A stretch of 64,000 bases of DNA from Stutzerimonas kunmingensis (GTDB taxonomy: Bacteria; Pseudomonadota; Gammaproteobacteria; Pseudomonadales; Pseudomonadaceae): positions 2,976,001 through 3,040,000 of the forward strand of contig NZ_CP090366.1 in the NCBI RefSeq assembly GCF_021432085.1, in the 5' to 3' direction. Of the stretch, positions 44,715-55,081 are shown one piece after another. The position numbers were made by a program, and so were the translations under genes. The notes beneath the pieces are model-generated. The model was not told the origin of the DNA, did no database searches, and was given only the letters and a program-made list of their open reading frames with translations. Position 1 is the stretch's first letter, and every line of letters starts with the position of its first letter.

Positions 44715-45995
44715 TCAGTCTATCGGTACGGGCCGGCGCAGATTGCGCATCAGCGCGATGAACAAACCGAGCATACCGCCGAGCACCAGGGCGAGCGCGA
44801 CGATCAGGGCCTTCCTGGGTTTGATCGGACGGCTTGGCTCTACGGCGCTCTGGTCAATGGAGACGAGTTTGAGCGAATCGGTATCCAACTGCATCGCACG
44901 TAGCCGTGCAGCCTCTTCACGCCAACCGGCAAGATCCTTCAGGAACAGGTCTTCATTCTCGCGACTGTTGAGCGCTTCGATCTGGCGGTTGTGCTCGAGC
45001 AACTTGAGTTCACGGGCGATTTCAGCGATGCGGGGCTCGGTGAAATCGTCCGAGCGGCGCACCAGGAGCGCTTTGCGCTCGGCCTCCAGCGCTTCGCTGC
45101 CCATGAAGTAAAGCGGGATCTGCTGATTGTTGACTTCGGTGCGGATCACGCTGCCCTGGCTGGTGATCTGGGCCGCGCCGAGCGAAGACGGCGTCGTGGG
45201 TTTGGTGATGCCCAGCGAGGTGGCGATGCGAATCGCTTCATTGAGCTGATTGATGCGGTTATCGCGGCGAGTCTTCAATTGCTGGCGCAGCGCTGCGAGC
45301 TCGTCGTTGAGCTGGGCGCGCTTGAGTGCATCCGCCTCACTCAGCTTGGCGATTTTGATTTCCTTGCTGGCCTCGTAGTTGGTGCGTGCCGCATCCATCC
45401 GCGTTTCCAGTTGATTGAGGCGATTACCAATGAGCGTCTCGAGGTCGGCCGCAATCTGTTGACGCACATTGTTCAGCGAGTACTGCACGAAACCGTTCAC
45501 GACCTCGACGCCGTTGATGTTCTCCGGGTAGGTCAGTTGGATACCGACAAAAGGCGTGGTGCCTTCAGCCTTCTTGGGGTCGGGCTGCAGCAGTTTGAAC
45601 GCCTCATCATTGAAAGACTCAAAGGTTTGTTCGAGGCTGCGACCGGGCTGGGCCAAGTCAGCGAACAGCTGCTGATTATCACGAAAGAAGCCGAGCCGGT
45701 TATCGTAGGAATCGAGTGCTGCTCCGACCTGCGCCAATGCTTGTTTCGGCGACAGCTTGTAGATACCAAGATGATTCAACTCATCGAGATCTTTGATAGC
45801 GGCCGGTCGTAGCACGCTTTGAACGGTGTAATAGCTAGGCGCCAGCATGGCGTAAAGCAGACCGATAAGCGCGCACACTCCAGTTATGGCGCCGATCAGA
45901 AGCTTTTGCTTCCACAGCGAGCGGAAGAGCTGGATCAGGTCAATTTCATCAGGCGTTGCCGAAGCAAGGACTTGCGGAGGAGTTACTGCGTTCAC
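44715..45995 (-). CDS. wzz: O-antigen chain-length regulator (Wzz), copy 2
   Basis: This is an inner-membrane polysaccharide co-polymerase that sets the O-chain modal length with Wzy. Its membrane helices lie near residues 34-53 ('LLIGAITGVCALIGLLYAML') and 400-418 ('ALIVALALVLGGMLGLFIAL'). A periplasmic coiled-coil domain lies between them, with 'LTYPENINGVEVVNGFVQYS' and 'RSDDFTEPRIAE'. The proline-rich 'SRPIKPRKAL' precedes the second helix. Its 426 residues are longer than classical Wzz, which suggests the long-chain type. It lies 126 bases from the metallo-beta-lactamase gene and is paralogous to the next gene. Confidence 0.94.
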   Translation of the reverse strand: MNAVTPPQVLASATPDEIDLIQLFRSLWKQKLLIGAITGVCALIGLLYAMLAPSYYTVQSVLRPAAIKDLDELNHLGIYKLSPKQALAQVGAALDSYDNRLGFFRDNQQLFADLAQPGRSLEQTFESFNDEAFKLLQPDPKKAEGTTPFVGIQLTYPENINGVEVVNGFVQYSLNNVRQQIAADLETLIGNRLNQLETRMDAARTNYEASKEIKIAKLSEADALKRAQLNDELAALRQQLKTRRDNRINQLNEAIRIATSLGITKPTTPSSLGAAQITSQGSVIRTEVNNQQIPLYFMGSEALEAERKALLVRRSDDFTEPRIAEIARELKLLEHNRQIEALNSRENEDLFLKDLAGWREEAARLRAMQLDTDSLKLVSIDQSAVEPSRPIKPRKALIVALALVLGGMLGLFIALMRNLRRPVPID

Positions 45996-46254
45996 TTGAG
46001 GTCCGTCTCGCTGAATGCGGCGACGCAGAGCGCGCGCCAGGGGCTATACCGCAAGCAAACGGAAAAGTTCCGTCATGCTGCGGGCCGCCATTTTGCCAGC
46101 CAGCTCACAAAAAACAAGTGACGCGCATCAATTTAATTTGGCGATTGTGAGCGCCTATAACGTCCTGCTAGATGCCGGCCGATCTTCAGTTACGCTGCCA
46201 GGCAAAGCGTTCAACGCCGTGCCTGGCTCTCGCAGAGGAAAGTAACGCGGCAAC

Positions 46255-47535
46255 TTATGACGCCGATGGGGTTTGCAGCTCGCGGCCGCGATTTGCAAGG
46301 CTGCGTACCAAAGCGGCGAATACGCCAAGCATGCCGCCAAGCACAAAGCCCAACGCCAGAATCAGCGCCTTCCTGGGTTTGATTGGCTTGGACGAATCCA
46401 GCGCTGGTTGATCCAGACGAACAAGCCGCAACCGATCAGTATCGAGTTTAATTCCCTTCAAGCGGGCGGCCTCTTCGCGCAACTCAGCGAGATTGGTCAG
46501 GTATAGGTCTTCACCCTCTCGCTCTCTGAGAATTTCCACCTCGCGATTATTTTCTAGCATTGCGAGCTCGGACTGAATCTCGGCGATTCGAGGCTCCATG
46601 AAGTCATCCGACTTGCGACTCGCGAGGGCATCACGCTCCGCGGATAGTGCTTCTGTTCCCATGAAATACAGCGGGGTTTCCCGGCTGTTTACCTCCGTCC
46701 GAATAACTTGCGCGCCGCCTCTGGCTGAGTCGGACATGGCGGACGGGCTTGTTGGCTTACGAATGCTCAACGACTCGGCTATGGATATCGCCTCAGTCAA
46801 TTCCTGAATTCGGTTGTTCCGTCGAGTCTTGAGTTCCTCGCGCAAAGCAGCGATTTCGTCCTGAAGCTGGGCCCGCCTCAGCGCGCTTTCTTCGAGCAGG
46901 GACGCAATCTTCGCCTCCTTGGACGCTTCGTAGTTTGCACGCTGCGCCTCAATGTTCATCTCAAGGCTGGCCAGACGATTGTTGACCAGGCTTTCCACAT
47001 CCTCAGCGATTTCGCGGCGCTCCAGCTCCAACACATAAGCGACAAAGCCATTGACTACCGAAGCACCAGCGACGCCCTCAGGGTAAGTCAGCCTCAGACC
47101 CACGAACGCGCTGCGGTTCTCCGTACGCTTCGGGTCAGGGAACAGCATCTCAAACGCCTCTTCATTGAACTCAGCGAATGCCTGCTCTGATTGCTCGCCC
47201 CGCTCGGTGAGATTCGGAAACAGCTCCTGATTGCTCATGAAGAATTCCAGGCGGTTGTCATAAGACGACAATCCGCCAGCCACGCGATTTATGGCCTCTT
47301 CCGGAGTGAGCTTGTAGATGCCCGTTTCGTTGAGCTGGTCTAGATTGCTCTGCGGCACTGGGCGAAGGTAGGTTCGGGCTTGAAAGTACGGTGTCGCCAG
47401 GAAGGCGTACAGGGCCGCCAGCACTGTGGTGAGAAGCGTGACGCCGATGATTAGAATCTTCTGCCGCCAAAGCGCGCGGAACAGCTCGACCAGGTCAATC
47501 TCATCGTTGGGCGAAGTAGGTTGCTGCACGGTCAT
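46255..47535 (-). CDS. wzz: O-antigen chain-length regulator (Wzz), copy 1
   Basis: This is a second full-length Wzz, also 426 residues, with the same architecture: membrane helix near residues 32-51, a periplasmic coiled-coil ('RLTYPEGVAGASVVNGFVAY', 'KSDDFMEPRIAE') and helix 2 after 'SKPIKPRKAL'. It is the first gene downstream of ihfB, the standard wzz position in Pseudomonas O-antigen loci. The 150 bases upstream are AT-rich and probably carry a promoter. A 259-base gap separates it from copy 2, holding an 8-bp inverted repeat (46197-46204 with 46220-46227) without a T-tract. Confidence 0.95.
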   Translation of the reverse strand: MTVQQPTSPNDEIDLVELFRALWRQKILIIGVTLLTTVLAALYAFLATPYFQARTYLRPVPQSNLDQLNETGIYKLTPEEAINRVAGGLSSYDNRLEFFMSNQELFPNLTERGEQSEQAFAEFNEEAFEMLFPDPKRTENRSAFVGLRLTYPEGVAGASVVNGFVAYVLELERREIAEDVESLVNNRLASLEMNIEAQRANYEASKEAKIASLLEESALRRAQLQDEIAALREELKTRRNNRIQELTEAISIAESLSIRKPTSPSAMSDSARGGAQVIRTEVNSRETPLYFMGTEALSAERDALASRKSDDFMEPRIAEIQSELAMLENNREVEILREREGEDLYLTNLAELREEAARLKGIKLDTDRLRLVRLDQPALDSSKPIKPRKALILALGFVLGGMLGVFAALVRSLANRGRELQTPSAS

Positions 47536-47685
47536 CCGAAGTCCTTGTTATGTGTGCTCTTCACTGCGGAGCAAGCGAACCGGATTTTGTACGTACGAAC
47601 CGCAAAAAGTTCAGATAATGATGACTTTTAACAACTATTTAGGTTGATGCCTCGCTGCTACAGGGAGAGCTAGCCTAGCCGCTTG

Positions 47686-47970
47686 TCAGTCCTCCTCATT
47701 CACCCGATCGCGCAACTCCTTCCCAGGCTTGAAATGCGGGACGAATTTTCCGTCAAGGCTGACGGATTGGCCGGTTTTGGGATTGCGGCCTACGCGGGGG
47801 GCGCGGTAGTGCAGGGAAAAGCTACCAAAGCCGCGGATCTCGATCCGGTCGCCAGTGGCCAGAGCCTGAGCCATTTGCTCAAGCATGGTCTTGATGGCCA
47901 GCTCGACATCCTTCGACGACAGCAGCCCCTGCTGGGTGACGATTCGCTCGATCAACTCCGACTTGGTCAT
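47686..47970 (-). CDS. ihfB: Integration host factor beta subunit
   Basis: This is a DNA-bending nucleoid protein, partner of IhfA. Its 94 residues begin '[20 protein letters not shown]' and contain the DNA-binding arm '[20 protein letters not shown]' followed by '[14 protein letters not shown]', practically the P. aeruginosa sequence. It marks the boundary of the O-antigen locus. In P. aeruginosa rpsA precedes it; here a deaD-like gene with its own terminator does. Confidence 0.97.
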   Translation of the reverse strand: MTKSELIERIVTQQGLLSSKDVELAIKTMLEQMAQALATGDRIEIRGFGSFSLHYRAPRVGRNPKTGQSVSLDGKFVPHFKPGKELRDRVNEED

Positions 47971-48181
47971 GGTTTTCCCTTCGTTTTCAAGCGGCTAGAT
48001 CATTCGGGTTGCGGTCGTTTGTAGCATGTTGTTCAGAGTTTGAACAGCCCGAGCGGGATTGACGAGCAAGGAGTGCTTCGTTTATCGGAGCACGACACGG
48101 AATGCAAAGGGACGGATGAGTAACCAGTCCTTGGCGTGATCGATGGAAGCAAGAGCCGAGGTGGATCTTTCTTTGGGCAAT

Positions 48182-48210
48182 AAAAAAGGCGGGCTAATAA
48201 GCCCGCCTTT
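48182..48210. terminator. Terminator of the RNA helicase gene
   Basis: An 8-bp stem (GGCGGGCT / AGCCCGCC) with an AATA loop has an A-tract on one side and T residues on the other. On the minus strand it ends in TTTTTT directly after the helicase gene. It separates that gene from ihfB, so ihfB needs its own promoter in 47971-48180. Confidence 0.88.
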
Positions 48211-48228
48211 CGTTTAACCAGCTACCGA

Positions 48229-49899
48229 TCAATCCTCGCGATAGCGACGCAGCTTGAGCTGCTTGCCGCCGACGCGGGTGTCCTTGAGTTTGCCGAGCAG
48301 GCGGTCAAGGCCGTCTTCCGGCAGCTCGACCAGGCTGAAGCTGTCGCGCACCTGGATGCGACCAATGGCTTCGCGAGCCAGGCCGCCTTCGTTGAGGATG
48401 GCGCCGAGCAGGTTGCGGGCAGCGATGCCGTCACGCGCTCCAAGCGGCGTACGGCAGCGGGCGCGACCTTCGGCCAGCGGGACCGGAGCGCGACGCTCGC
48501 GATCACCACTACGCTCAGGACGATCCGAACGCTCGGTGCGCTCACGCGGGCTGCTGGTCGGAACCAGCGGCTGCTCTCTTTCCACCTCGGCCAGGGTCAG
48601 AGCCTGACCATTGGTGGCCTTGCGCAACAGCGCAGCGGCCAGAGCACGTGGGCTGCAACCAATGTCGGCGACCAGCTTGTCGAGCAACTCGCCATGGGTA
48701 GCTTCGGCATCGGCAACCAGCGGCGCGAGGCTGTTAGTGAGTTTCTTGATGCGCGCGTCCAGCACCTGCTGCGCATTCGGCAGACGGGCTTCAGCGACCT
48801 TCTGGTTGGTCACGCGCTCGATAACCTGCAGCATGCGACGCTCACGCGGGGTAACCAGCAGCAGCGCGCGGCCTTCGCGACCGGCACGGCCGGTACGGCC
48901 GATGCGGTGTACGTAGGATTCCGGATCGTAGGGCATGTCCACGTTGAATACGTGGGTGATGCGCGCCACATCGAGACCGCGGGCGGCCACGTCGGTAGCG
49001 ACGACGATGTCCAGACGGCCATCCTTGAGCGATTCGATAACGCGCTCACGCTGGTTCTGGGCGATGTCGCCGTTCAGCGCGGCAGCCTTGTAGCCCTTGG
49101 CTTCCAGCGCGGCGGCGAGATCCAGCGTGGCTTGCTTGGTGCGCACGAAGGCAATCAGGGCGTCGAAATCCTCGACTTCCAGCAGGCGCAGCACAGCCTG
49201 GATCTTCTGATCGGCATGGACCATCAGGTGTGCCTGCTCGATACGAGCGACGGTCTGGGTCTTGGCAGCGATCTTGATGTGCTGCGGCTCACGCAGGTGC
49301 TTTTCGGCAATCGCGCGAATGGAGTGCGGCAGCGTAGCGGAGAACAGAACAGTCTGACGGCTCTCTGGCATCGCTTCGAAGATCACTTCGAGGTCGTCCA
49401 TGAAGCCCAGCTTGAGCATCTCGTCCGCTTCGTCGAGGACCAGGAAGCGAATGGTCGACAGCAGCCCGCTGTTGCGGCTCAGGTGATCGACCAGACGACC
49501 CGGCGTGGCGACGATGACCTGCGCGCCTTGGCGGATGGCCTTGAGCTGCGGGCCCATCGGGGCGCCACCGTAGACCGCGACGACGGTCAGGCCAGGCATC
49601 TGCTTGGAATAGGTTTCGAATGCAGTGGCGACCTGCAGGGCCAGTTCGCGAGTCGGCGCGAGGATCAGTGCCTGCACTTCCTTACGAGCGGGATCGATCT
49701 TGGACAGGATCGGCAGCGCAAAGGCCGCGGTCTTGCCGGTACCGGTCTGCGCCTGGCCGATCATGTCGTGACCGCCAAGGATCACCGGGATCGCCTGAGA
49801 TTGAATAGGGGATGGTTCTTCGTAGCCGACTGCGCTGATGGCAGCAAGAACAGCGGAGTGAATACCGAGTGCGGCAAAGCCGCCGATTTCCTGGGTCAT
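48229..49899 (-). CDS. deaD: DEAD-box ATP-dependent RNA helicase (DeaD/CsdA-like)
   Basis: This cytoplasmic RNA helicase is involved in ribosome assembly and RNA turnover at low temperature. It shows the Q motif ('GYEEPSPIQSQAIPV'), motif I 'AQTGTGKT', Ia 'PTRELA', Ib 'TPGR', II 'DEAD', III 'SAT' and VI 'HRIGRTGRAGR'. A low-complexity Arg/Glu/Ser stretch near residues 455-475 and a C-terminal DbpA/CsdA RNA-binding domain ('RIQVRDSFSLVELPEDGLDRL') follow. At 556 residues it fits the Pseudomonas DeaD. Confidence 0.93.
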   Translation of the reverse strand: MTQEIGGFAALGIHSAVLAAISAVGYEEPSPIQSQAIPVILGGHDMIGQAQTGTGKTAAFALPILSKIDPARKEVQALILAPTRELALQVATAFETYSKQMPGLTVVAVYGGAPMGPQLKAIRQGAQVIVATPGRLVDHLSRNSGLLSTIRFLVLDEADEMLKLGFMDDLEVIFEAMPESRQTVLFSATLPHSIRAIAEKHLREPQHIKIAAKTQTVARIEQAHLMVHADQKIQAVLRLLEVEDFDALIAFVRTKQATLDLAAALEAKGYKAAALNGDIAQNQRERVIESLKDGRLDIVVATDVAARGLDVARITHVFNVDMPYDPESYVHRIGRTGRAGREGRALLLVTPRERRMLQVIERVTNQKVAEARLPNAQQVLDARIKKLTNSLAPLVADAEATHGELLDKLVADIGCSPRALAAALLRKATNGQALTLAEVEREQPLVPTSSPRERTERSDRPERSGDRERRAPVPLAEGRARCRTPLGARDGIAARNLLGAILNEGGLAREAIGRIQVRDSFSLVELPEDGLDRLLGKLKDTRVGGKQLKLRRYRED

Positions 49900-50283
49900 G
49901 GGTCTTGTCTCTGATGCTCCGCAAGACCCATTGTTCCGAAGCTGCGCATGCCGTGCAAAACCCGAAGGTCACCCTGGCAGCCTGGTCGGCGGGGTTGCGA
50001 AAACGTATGAATGATGAATCGTCAAGGATAGCCCGCTCGAAGCGGACAGCAGCCGAAGCAGTGCTTCGTGTGTTGCAGTACCTGAACGCAGGCTGGGTTT
50101 CAGCCGGCGCGTACTATACCGGATTAACGTGACGCTGTGCGGGTATTTTGCGCCGGCGGTTGGGCTGCCGGGCGCGCTGCTGACCAGCAAGCCGCGCAAT
50201 GTCGCCGCGCGGCTCGCCTGCACCGAGCCAGGTGCACAGCAGCGGCACCGTGGCAGGTCTCGTCCTCGCGGCGGGCATCAATT
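49900..50283 (-). promoter_or_regulatory. Upstream region of the RNA helicase with possible promoter
   Basis: No gene is evident in these 384 bases. A minus-strand TATAGT (50118 to 50113) could be a -10 element, though no convincing -35 is present at the right distance. If used, it gives the helicase mRNA a ~200-base 5' leader, which is common for cold-regulated helicase genes. The far end is GC-rich and contains the short gap after the chemoreceptor stop. Confidence 0.35.
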
Positions 50284-52447
50284 TCAGGCAGCCTCGCTAT
50301 TGGCGGCGCTGACGCGGAAGCGGCCGACCAGTTGGTGCAGCTTGCCAGCCGTATGACGAACACGTTCGGCGCTGTCCTGCAGCACGCCGAGGGTCTGTCC
50401 CATCTCATTGGAGGCCTGGTCGACGCCACGGATGGTCTGGCCGTAATGCAGGCTGCGCTCGTTCAGCCCCTTGATGATGTCGAACATGCGCTCGACGGTG
50501 TGATGCAGATGCACATTCTCCGAGGATGCCTCCTCGGTCAGGCGCAGGCTGCTGTCGACATTCTGGACGCCACCCTCCATGAACGACACCGCCTGGCGCG
50601 TTTCCGCCTGCAGGCTCTCGACCTTGTGCCGAATGTCCTCAGCCGCCTTGGCCGTACGTTGCGCCAGTGAGCGGACCTCACCCGCCACCACGGCGAAGCC
50701 GCGACCATGGTCCCCCGCCCTGGCCGCCTCGATTGCCGCGTTCAGTGCCAGCAGATTGGTCTGCGTGGTGATGTCGCTGATCAGCCCGACGATCTCATCG
50801 ATCTCGCCCATGCGGCTGTCAAGCAGCTGAACGCTCTGAGCCGAGCGCTGCACCACATCACGGATCGATTCGGTACCGTTACGCACGGTGTCGAAACGCT
50901 CGCGGGCGCGCTGCATCACCTCGTCCATGGCGCCCTTCATTTCCTCGGCGGTCATCGATGCCTGCTGAATTTCGCCAAGTTGCTCCTCCACCAGCAGCAA
51001 CAATTGATGGATCGATTCGGCCACATCGCTGGTGGTCTGCCCCGCTTCGCTGCTGCGTTCGAGCATCAGCTCATTGTCCTGACGAACGTGTTTCGAGACT
51101 TGGATCACCTGGCCGACCACACCGTCCAGGCTGTCGATGAAGCTGTTGATCCAACGCCCCATGTCGCCACTCTCATCGCGCTGCATGGTGCTGCTGTCGA
51201 CCCTTTGGCGCAGATTGCCCTCGCCTTCGGCCAGCGTACGAATCACCTCGGTCATCTCCTGCATGCGCGCAGCCAGCCGTCGCGGCCCGAAGGACGCGAA
51301 CGCCCAGGCCCCCAGCAGGAGCAGCAAACCGTTGACCAGGTGCAGCGCGGTGGTGGGCAGACCGCTGAACTCCTGCAGCAGACTGCCGATGGCGAACAGC
51401 GTGGTCACCGTGAGCAGATACGTCTTCATCAGCCCGACGCTCAGCGAACGGCGACGATAGACCTCCTCCAGATCCGCCTCGCACATCATCCCCCAACGGT
51501 CTGGCGAGCCTTGCAGCTGAAAGGTAACGCCCTTGCCAATAACCGGAATATGGCGGTAGTCCGAGTAGCCGGGATAGGTGACGAACAGGTTGGCACCCTT
51601 GGCGATCGTCTCCCGCACACCAGGATGCAACTGGCCGGTGGCCGGATCGGTAAAACGCAATTCCAGCTCGGTATGCTGCTGCACGCGCACCGTTCCCCAG
51701 CGCGTGTGCACACCGCTTTTCAGGTTCTCGCCGTGGCTGAAGGTGGCATCTTCGAAGCGCGAGCGTGACAGCGCCGTGCCGGTCTGAACACTGCTGTCGA
51801 AGCGCGACTCCACCATGAACAGGTAGTTGTCACCCGATTCCGGGTAGACGTGGCCCGCCTCGCGCTGGATGAGGTCACCGATCACATCATTGGGCACCCG
51901 CGCGCAGATGCAGCCGAGACACTTACCGCCAACATGCACCGGCTGATAGAACATCAGGGTGACCGCATCATGGAAGCGCGACGTGCTCGCGCCCAGGCGC
52001 TGGGTCAGCGGATCACGGTAAGGCCCATGCAGGAACGGATCACTCATCCCGCGCGCTACCGCTCGGCCATCAAGATCCTGCTGCCCGATATGAGCCGCGC
52101 AGGTGGATGCCAGCACGCGGCCTTGCGGGTCGATGACGAACAGCTCGGAAATATCCGGCAGCTGTGCCCGTTTCCCCTCCAGCACATCGCTAGCGACGTG
52201 GCCAACGGCTTCGCCCAGATTTGGCGGCGAGGTCCGCCAGATGACCCCAGTGACTGGCGACCCAGTTCTGCAGGATGCGCACCCGTGACTGCGCAACGCC
52301 CTCGAAGACCTGCTCCACCACGGGATACACGCCACGATTCAACCAGCACGACCAGCGCATCGACAGCTTGCCGGTTGGCCCCGACCACGGAAGCCAATGG
52401 CGCTCGCTAGCGGACAGATGCATCAGATTGCTTTGAAGATGAGGCAC
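50284..52447 (-). CDS. Methyl-accepting chemotaxis protein, apparent frameshift near the 5' end
   Basis: This chemoreceptor has a large sensor region with a Cys-rich loop '[12 protein letters not shown]' and the segment '[12 protein letters not shown]'. Two adjacent hydrophobic helices follow ('[16 protein letters not shown]', '[20 protein letters not shown]'), then HAMP and the signalling domain with the conserved tip '[20 protein letters not shown]'. The main frame runs from 50284 to about 52220. Upstream, coding character moves to another frame starting at ATG 52447 or 52423 ('[20 protein letters not shown]'). The two frames join if one A is removed from the AAA at 52220-52222. No membrane helix precedes the sensor, so it may be cytoplasmic. 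The ligand is unknown. Confidence 0.82.
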
Positions 52448-52720
52448 GGGCGATTCCTTACTGCCGACAAAATATGCTGGCGTTTTGCAATTAGCAGACC
52501 AGCCATGCCGTCACGTTTGCTCATCAGCGCGGCAAGACACAGCGCTCCAGCATTGATTAACTGCTGGCTTCGTGGGACCCAGATATTGAGTGGGACGAGT
52601 GAGGCCCCGCGATAGAGCCGCGCGTCGCGCTTTTCCGTGCGGGACGGCGCCGGTCAGTACGCACCGATATGGAACAGCCACAAACCTTCACTACCGTCGA
52701 CGCACCCGTTCGGTGCAGAG
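52448..52720. other. Intergenic region without recognised features
   Basis: These 273 bases lie between the chemoreceptor start and the stop of the spermidine-synthase-like gene. I see no coding frame of convincing composition. The AT-richer part near 52460-52500 would suit the receptor promoter. Confidence 0.4.
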
Positions 52721-53470
52721 TTAGCTCGCGGGCCGCAGTGCCGCAATCAACGAATCCAGCGAATAGCCCAAGCGCGGTGCCAACACTTCGGCCCGCTGGC
52801 GCAGCCCGGTCATGTCCAGCTGCTGATCGAGATCCGCTGGCACCAGCAGCACCACGTTGCCCTCCTTCACGGGGCACTCCCAGTAATGCCGATGATAGAG
52901 GCCACGCAGCAGCGCCGCGCCCAACGGGCGATCGTCATCGGTGCCCCACTGATTGATGATCAGCCAGCCGCCCGGATTGAGTTTTTCCTGACAGCGCTTG
53001 AGGAACGACCAGGCCAGATGCGCGGCATCCGGGCCTGCATCGTTGTACAGGTCGACGAAGATCAGATCGGAACTCTCGGCGGTATCCAGCAACTCGGTGG
53101 CATCGCCGATGCGGATATACAGCCGCGAGTCGTTCTGCAAGCCGAGGTACTGCATCGCAAGCTCCGGCACCGCCGGCCGCAGCTCAATGACCTCGACGTC
53201 CTCCAGCGGCAGGAACTGCAGACAGGCCTGCGTCAGGTTGCCGGCACCAAGCCCTAGAAACAGTGCGGTTTCCGGTTCTGCATGACAAAGCCCACCGAGC
53301 AGCATCGCGCGGGTGTAATCGTATTCAAGCCAGGCAGGATCGGCGGTGAATACGCAGCTTTGTTCGACCGCCGCGCCAAACTCGAGAAAACGGTAGTCGC
53401 CCACCTCGAGTACGCGAATCAGCCCGAAAGCGTCATGCACTTCGGCGAGCAGACGTTCCTCTTTGTCCAT
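52721..53470 (-). CDS. Spermidine-synthase-like methyltransferase-fold protein
   Basis: This soluble protein has the polyamine-synthase/SAM-methyltransferase fold: '[20 protein letters not shown]' (glycine-rich loop), '[19 protein letters not shown]', '[12 protein letters not shown]' and '[20 protein letters not shown]'. Length 249. Proteins of this type without the full catalytic set are common in Pseudomonas and often lack spermidine synthase activity, so the true reaction is open. The ATG at 53470 is preferred over the preceding TTG. It is divergent from the DAHP synthase gene. Confidence 0.82.
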   Translation of the reverse strand: MDKEERLLAEVHDAFGLIRVLEVGDYRFLEFGAAVEQSCVFTADPAWLEYDYTRAMLLGGLCHAEPETALFLGLGAGNLTQACLQFLPLEDVEVIELRPAVPELAMQYLGLQNDSRLYIRIGDATELLDTAESSDLIFVDLYNDAGPDAAHLAWSFLKRCQEKLNPGGWLIINQWGTDDDRPLGAALLRGLYHRHYWECPVKEGNVVLLVPADLDQQLDMTGLRQRAEVLAPRLGYSLDSLIAALRPAS

Positions 53471-53602
53471 CAATGTGCTCCGCAGCTATCCGATCACCAG
53501 CGTGTCGGCGAACGCATCTTACGCAGCCCCATAGGCCATCGCTATCTCCGGGGCCCGGGCGCTTCAGGTAAAATCGCCGCACTTTTATCAGTTGGAACGA
53601 TC

Positions 53603-54952
53603 ATGAACGACGCCTGGAGCCCCGATAGCTGGAAAAGCAAGCCGATCCAGCAGCAGCCCGAATACCCGGATGCCGAACACCTCTCGCGCGTTGAACGCAC
53701 CCTGGCCGGCTTGCCACCGTTGGTCTTCGCCGGCGAAGCACGGGAGCTGAGACGGCAGTTCGCCGAGGTGACCCAGGGCCGCGCGTTCCTGTTGCAGGGC
53801 GGCGATTGCGCCGAGAGTTTCGCCGAATTCTCGGCCACCAAGATTCGCGACACCTTCAAGGTGCTGCTGCAGATGGCGATCGTCATGACCTTCGCGGCCG
53901 GCTGCCCGGTGGTAAAGGTCGGGCGCATGGCCGGCCAGTTCGCCAAGCCCCGTTCGGCCGGCGACGAAACCGTCGATGGCGTGACGCTGCCGGCTTACCG
54001 GGGCGATATCGTTAATGGCATCGACTTCAACGCACAAAGCCGCGTGCCGGACCCGGAGCGTCTGCTGCAGGCCTACCATCAGTCCACCTCCAGCCTGAAC
54101 CTGCTGCGTGCATTCGCCCAGGGCGGTTTCGCCGACCTGCACCAGGTGCATCAGTGGAACCTGGACTTCATCGCCAACTCCCTGCTGGCCGAGAAGTACC
54201 ACCAGCTCGGCGCACGCATCGACGAAACGCTGAAATTCATGCGCGCATGCGGCCTGGATGGCGCGCCACAGTTGCGCGAGACCAGCTTTTTCACGGCTCA
54301 CGAGGCACTGTTGCTGAACTACGAGCAGGCTTTCGTCCGCCAGGACAGCCTCAGCGGCGGCTGGTACGACTGCTCCGCGCACATGCTGTGGATCGGTGAC
54401 CGCACCCGACAGCTCGACGGCGCGCATGTCGAATTCCTGCGCGGAGTGGGCAATCCGATCGGCGTGAAGGTCGGCCCGAGCATGGACAGCGAGGAGCTGA
54501 TCCGCCTGATCGACATCCTCAACCCGCAGAACGACCCCGGTCGCCTGAATCTGATCGTGCGCATGGGCGCCGACAAGGTCGAAGCCGGCCTGCCGCGACT
54601 GGTGCGCGCGGTACAGAACGAAGGTCGCCATGTGCTCTGGAGTTCCGACCCAATGCATGGCAACACCATCAAGGCGTCCAGCGGCTACAAGACGCGGGAC
54701 TTCGAGAAGGTGCTCGCCGAAATGCGTCAGTTCTTCGATGTGCATCGTGCCGAGGGCAGCTACCCCGGTGGGATTCATATCGAGATGACCGGACAGAACG
54801 TCACCGAATGCATCGGCGGTTCGCGGCCGATCACCGAAGCCGGCCTCAGCGATCGCTATCACACCCAGTGCGACCCGCGGTTAAACGCCGATCAGTCGCT
54901 GGAAATGGCGTTCATGATCGCGGAAACCCTGAAGCAGCTGCGGCCCAACTGA
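53603..54952 (+). CDS. Class II 3-deoxy-D-arabino-heptulosonate 7-phosphate synthase
   Basis: This enzyme starts the shikimate pathway by joining phosphoenolpyruvate and erythrose-4-phosphate. It is the plant-like class II type (AroG_II): '[15 protein letters not shown]' at the N-terminus, '[14 protein letters not shown]' with the metal-binding Cys, '[16 protein letters not shown]', '[13 protein letters not shown]', '[11 protein letters not shown]', '[18 protein letters not shown]' and '[18 protein letters not shown]'. Its 449 residues are full length. The ATG at 53603 gives the family N-terminus; the frame is open upstream into the divergent gene without homology. The catalytic residues are all present. 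Confidence 0.96.
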   Translation: MNDAWSPDSWKSKPIQQQPEYPDAEHLSRVERTLAGLPPLVFAGEARELRRQFAEVTQGRAFLLQGGDCAESFAEFSATKIRDTFKVLLQMAIVMTFAAGCPVVKVGRMAGQFAKPRSAGDETVDGVTLPAYRGDIVNGIDFNAQSRVPDPERLLQAYHQSTSSLNLLRAFAQGGFADLHQVHQWNLDFIANSLLAEKYHQLGARIDETLKFMRACGLDGAPQLRETSFFTAHEALLLNYEQAFVRQDSLSGGWYDCSAHMLWIGDRTRQLDGAHVEFLRGVGNPIGVKVGPSMDSEELIRLIDILNPQNDPGRLNLIVRMGADKVEAGLPRLVRAVQNEGRHVLWSSDPMHGNTIKASSGYKTRDFEKVLAEMRQFFDVHRAEGSYPGGIHIEMTGQNVTECIGGSRPITEAGLSDRYHTQCDPRLNADQSLEMAFMIAETLKQLRPN

Positions 54953-55030
54953 TGGCGAGGTAGAAGCCGCGGGCTGCCGGTCACGGTGCTCGACACTTAT
55001 CGCGCACCGATCGGCAAGTGAAAGGACATA

Positions 55031-55062
55031 AAAAACCCGGCACCAGGCCGGGTTTCTTTTTC
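55031..55062. terminator. Bidirectional terminator between DAHP synthase and efp
   Basis: A 9-bp stem (AAACCCGGC / GCCGGGTTT) lies between an A-tract and a T-rich tail, ending the two convergent genes on either side. Confidence 0.9.
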
Positions 55063-55081
55063 GAGCGGTCTGCGTGGCCTA

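Noticed and set aside
52056..52397. Alternative frame at the chemoreceptor 5' end ('[11 protein letters not shown]') as the true N-terminus
   Set aside because: It ends without joining the receptor, whereas the frame with '[15 protein letters not shown]' joins smoothly after one base change.
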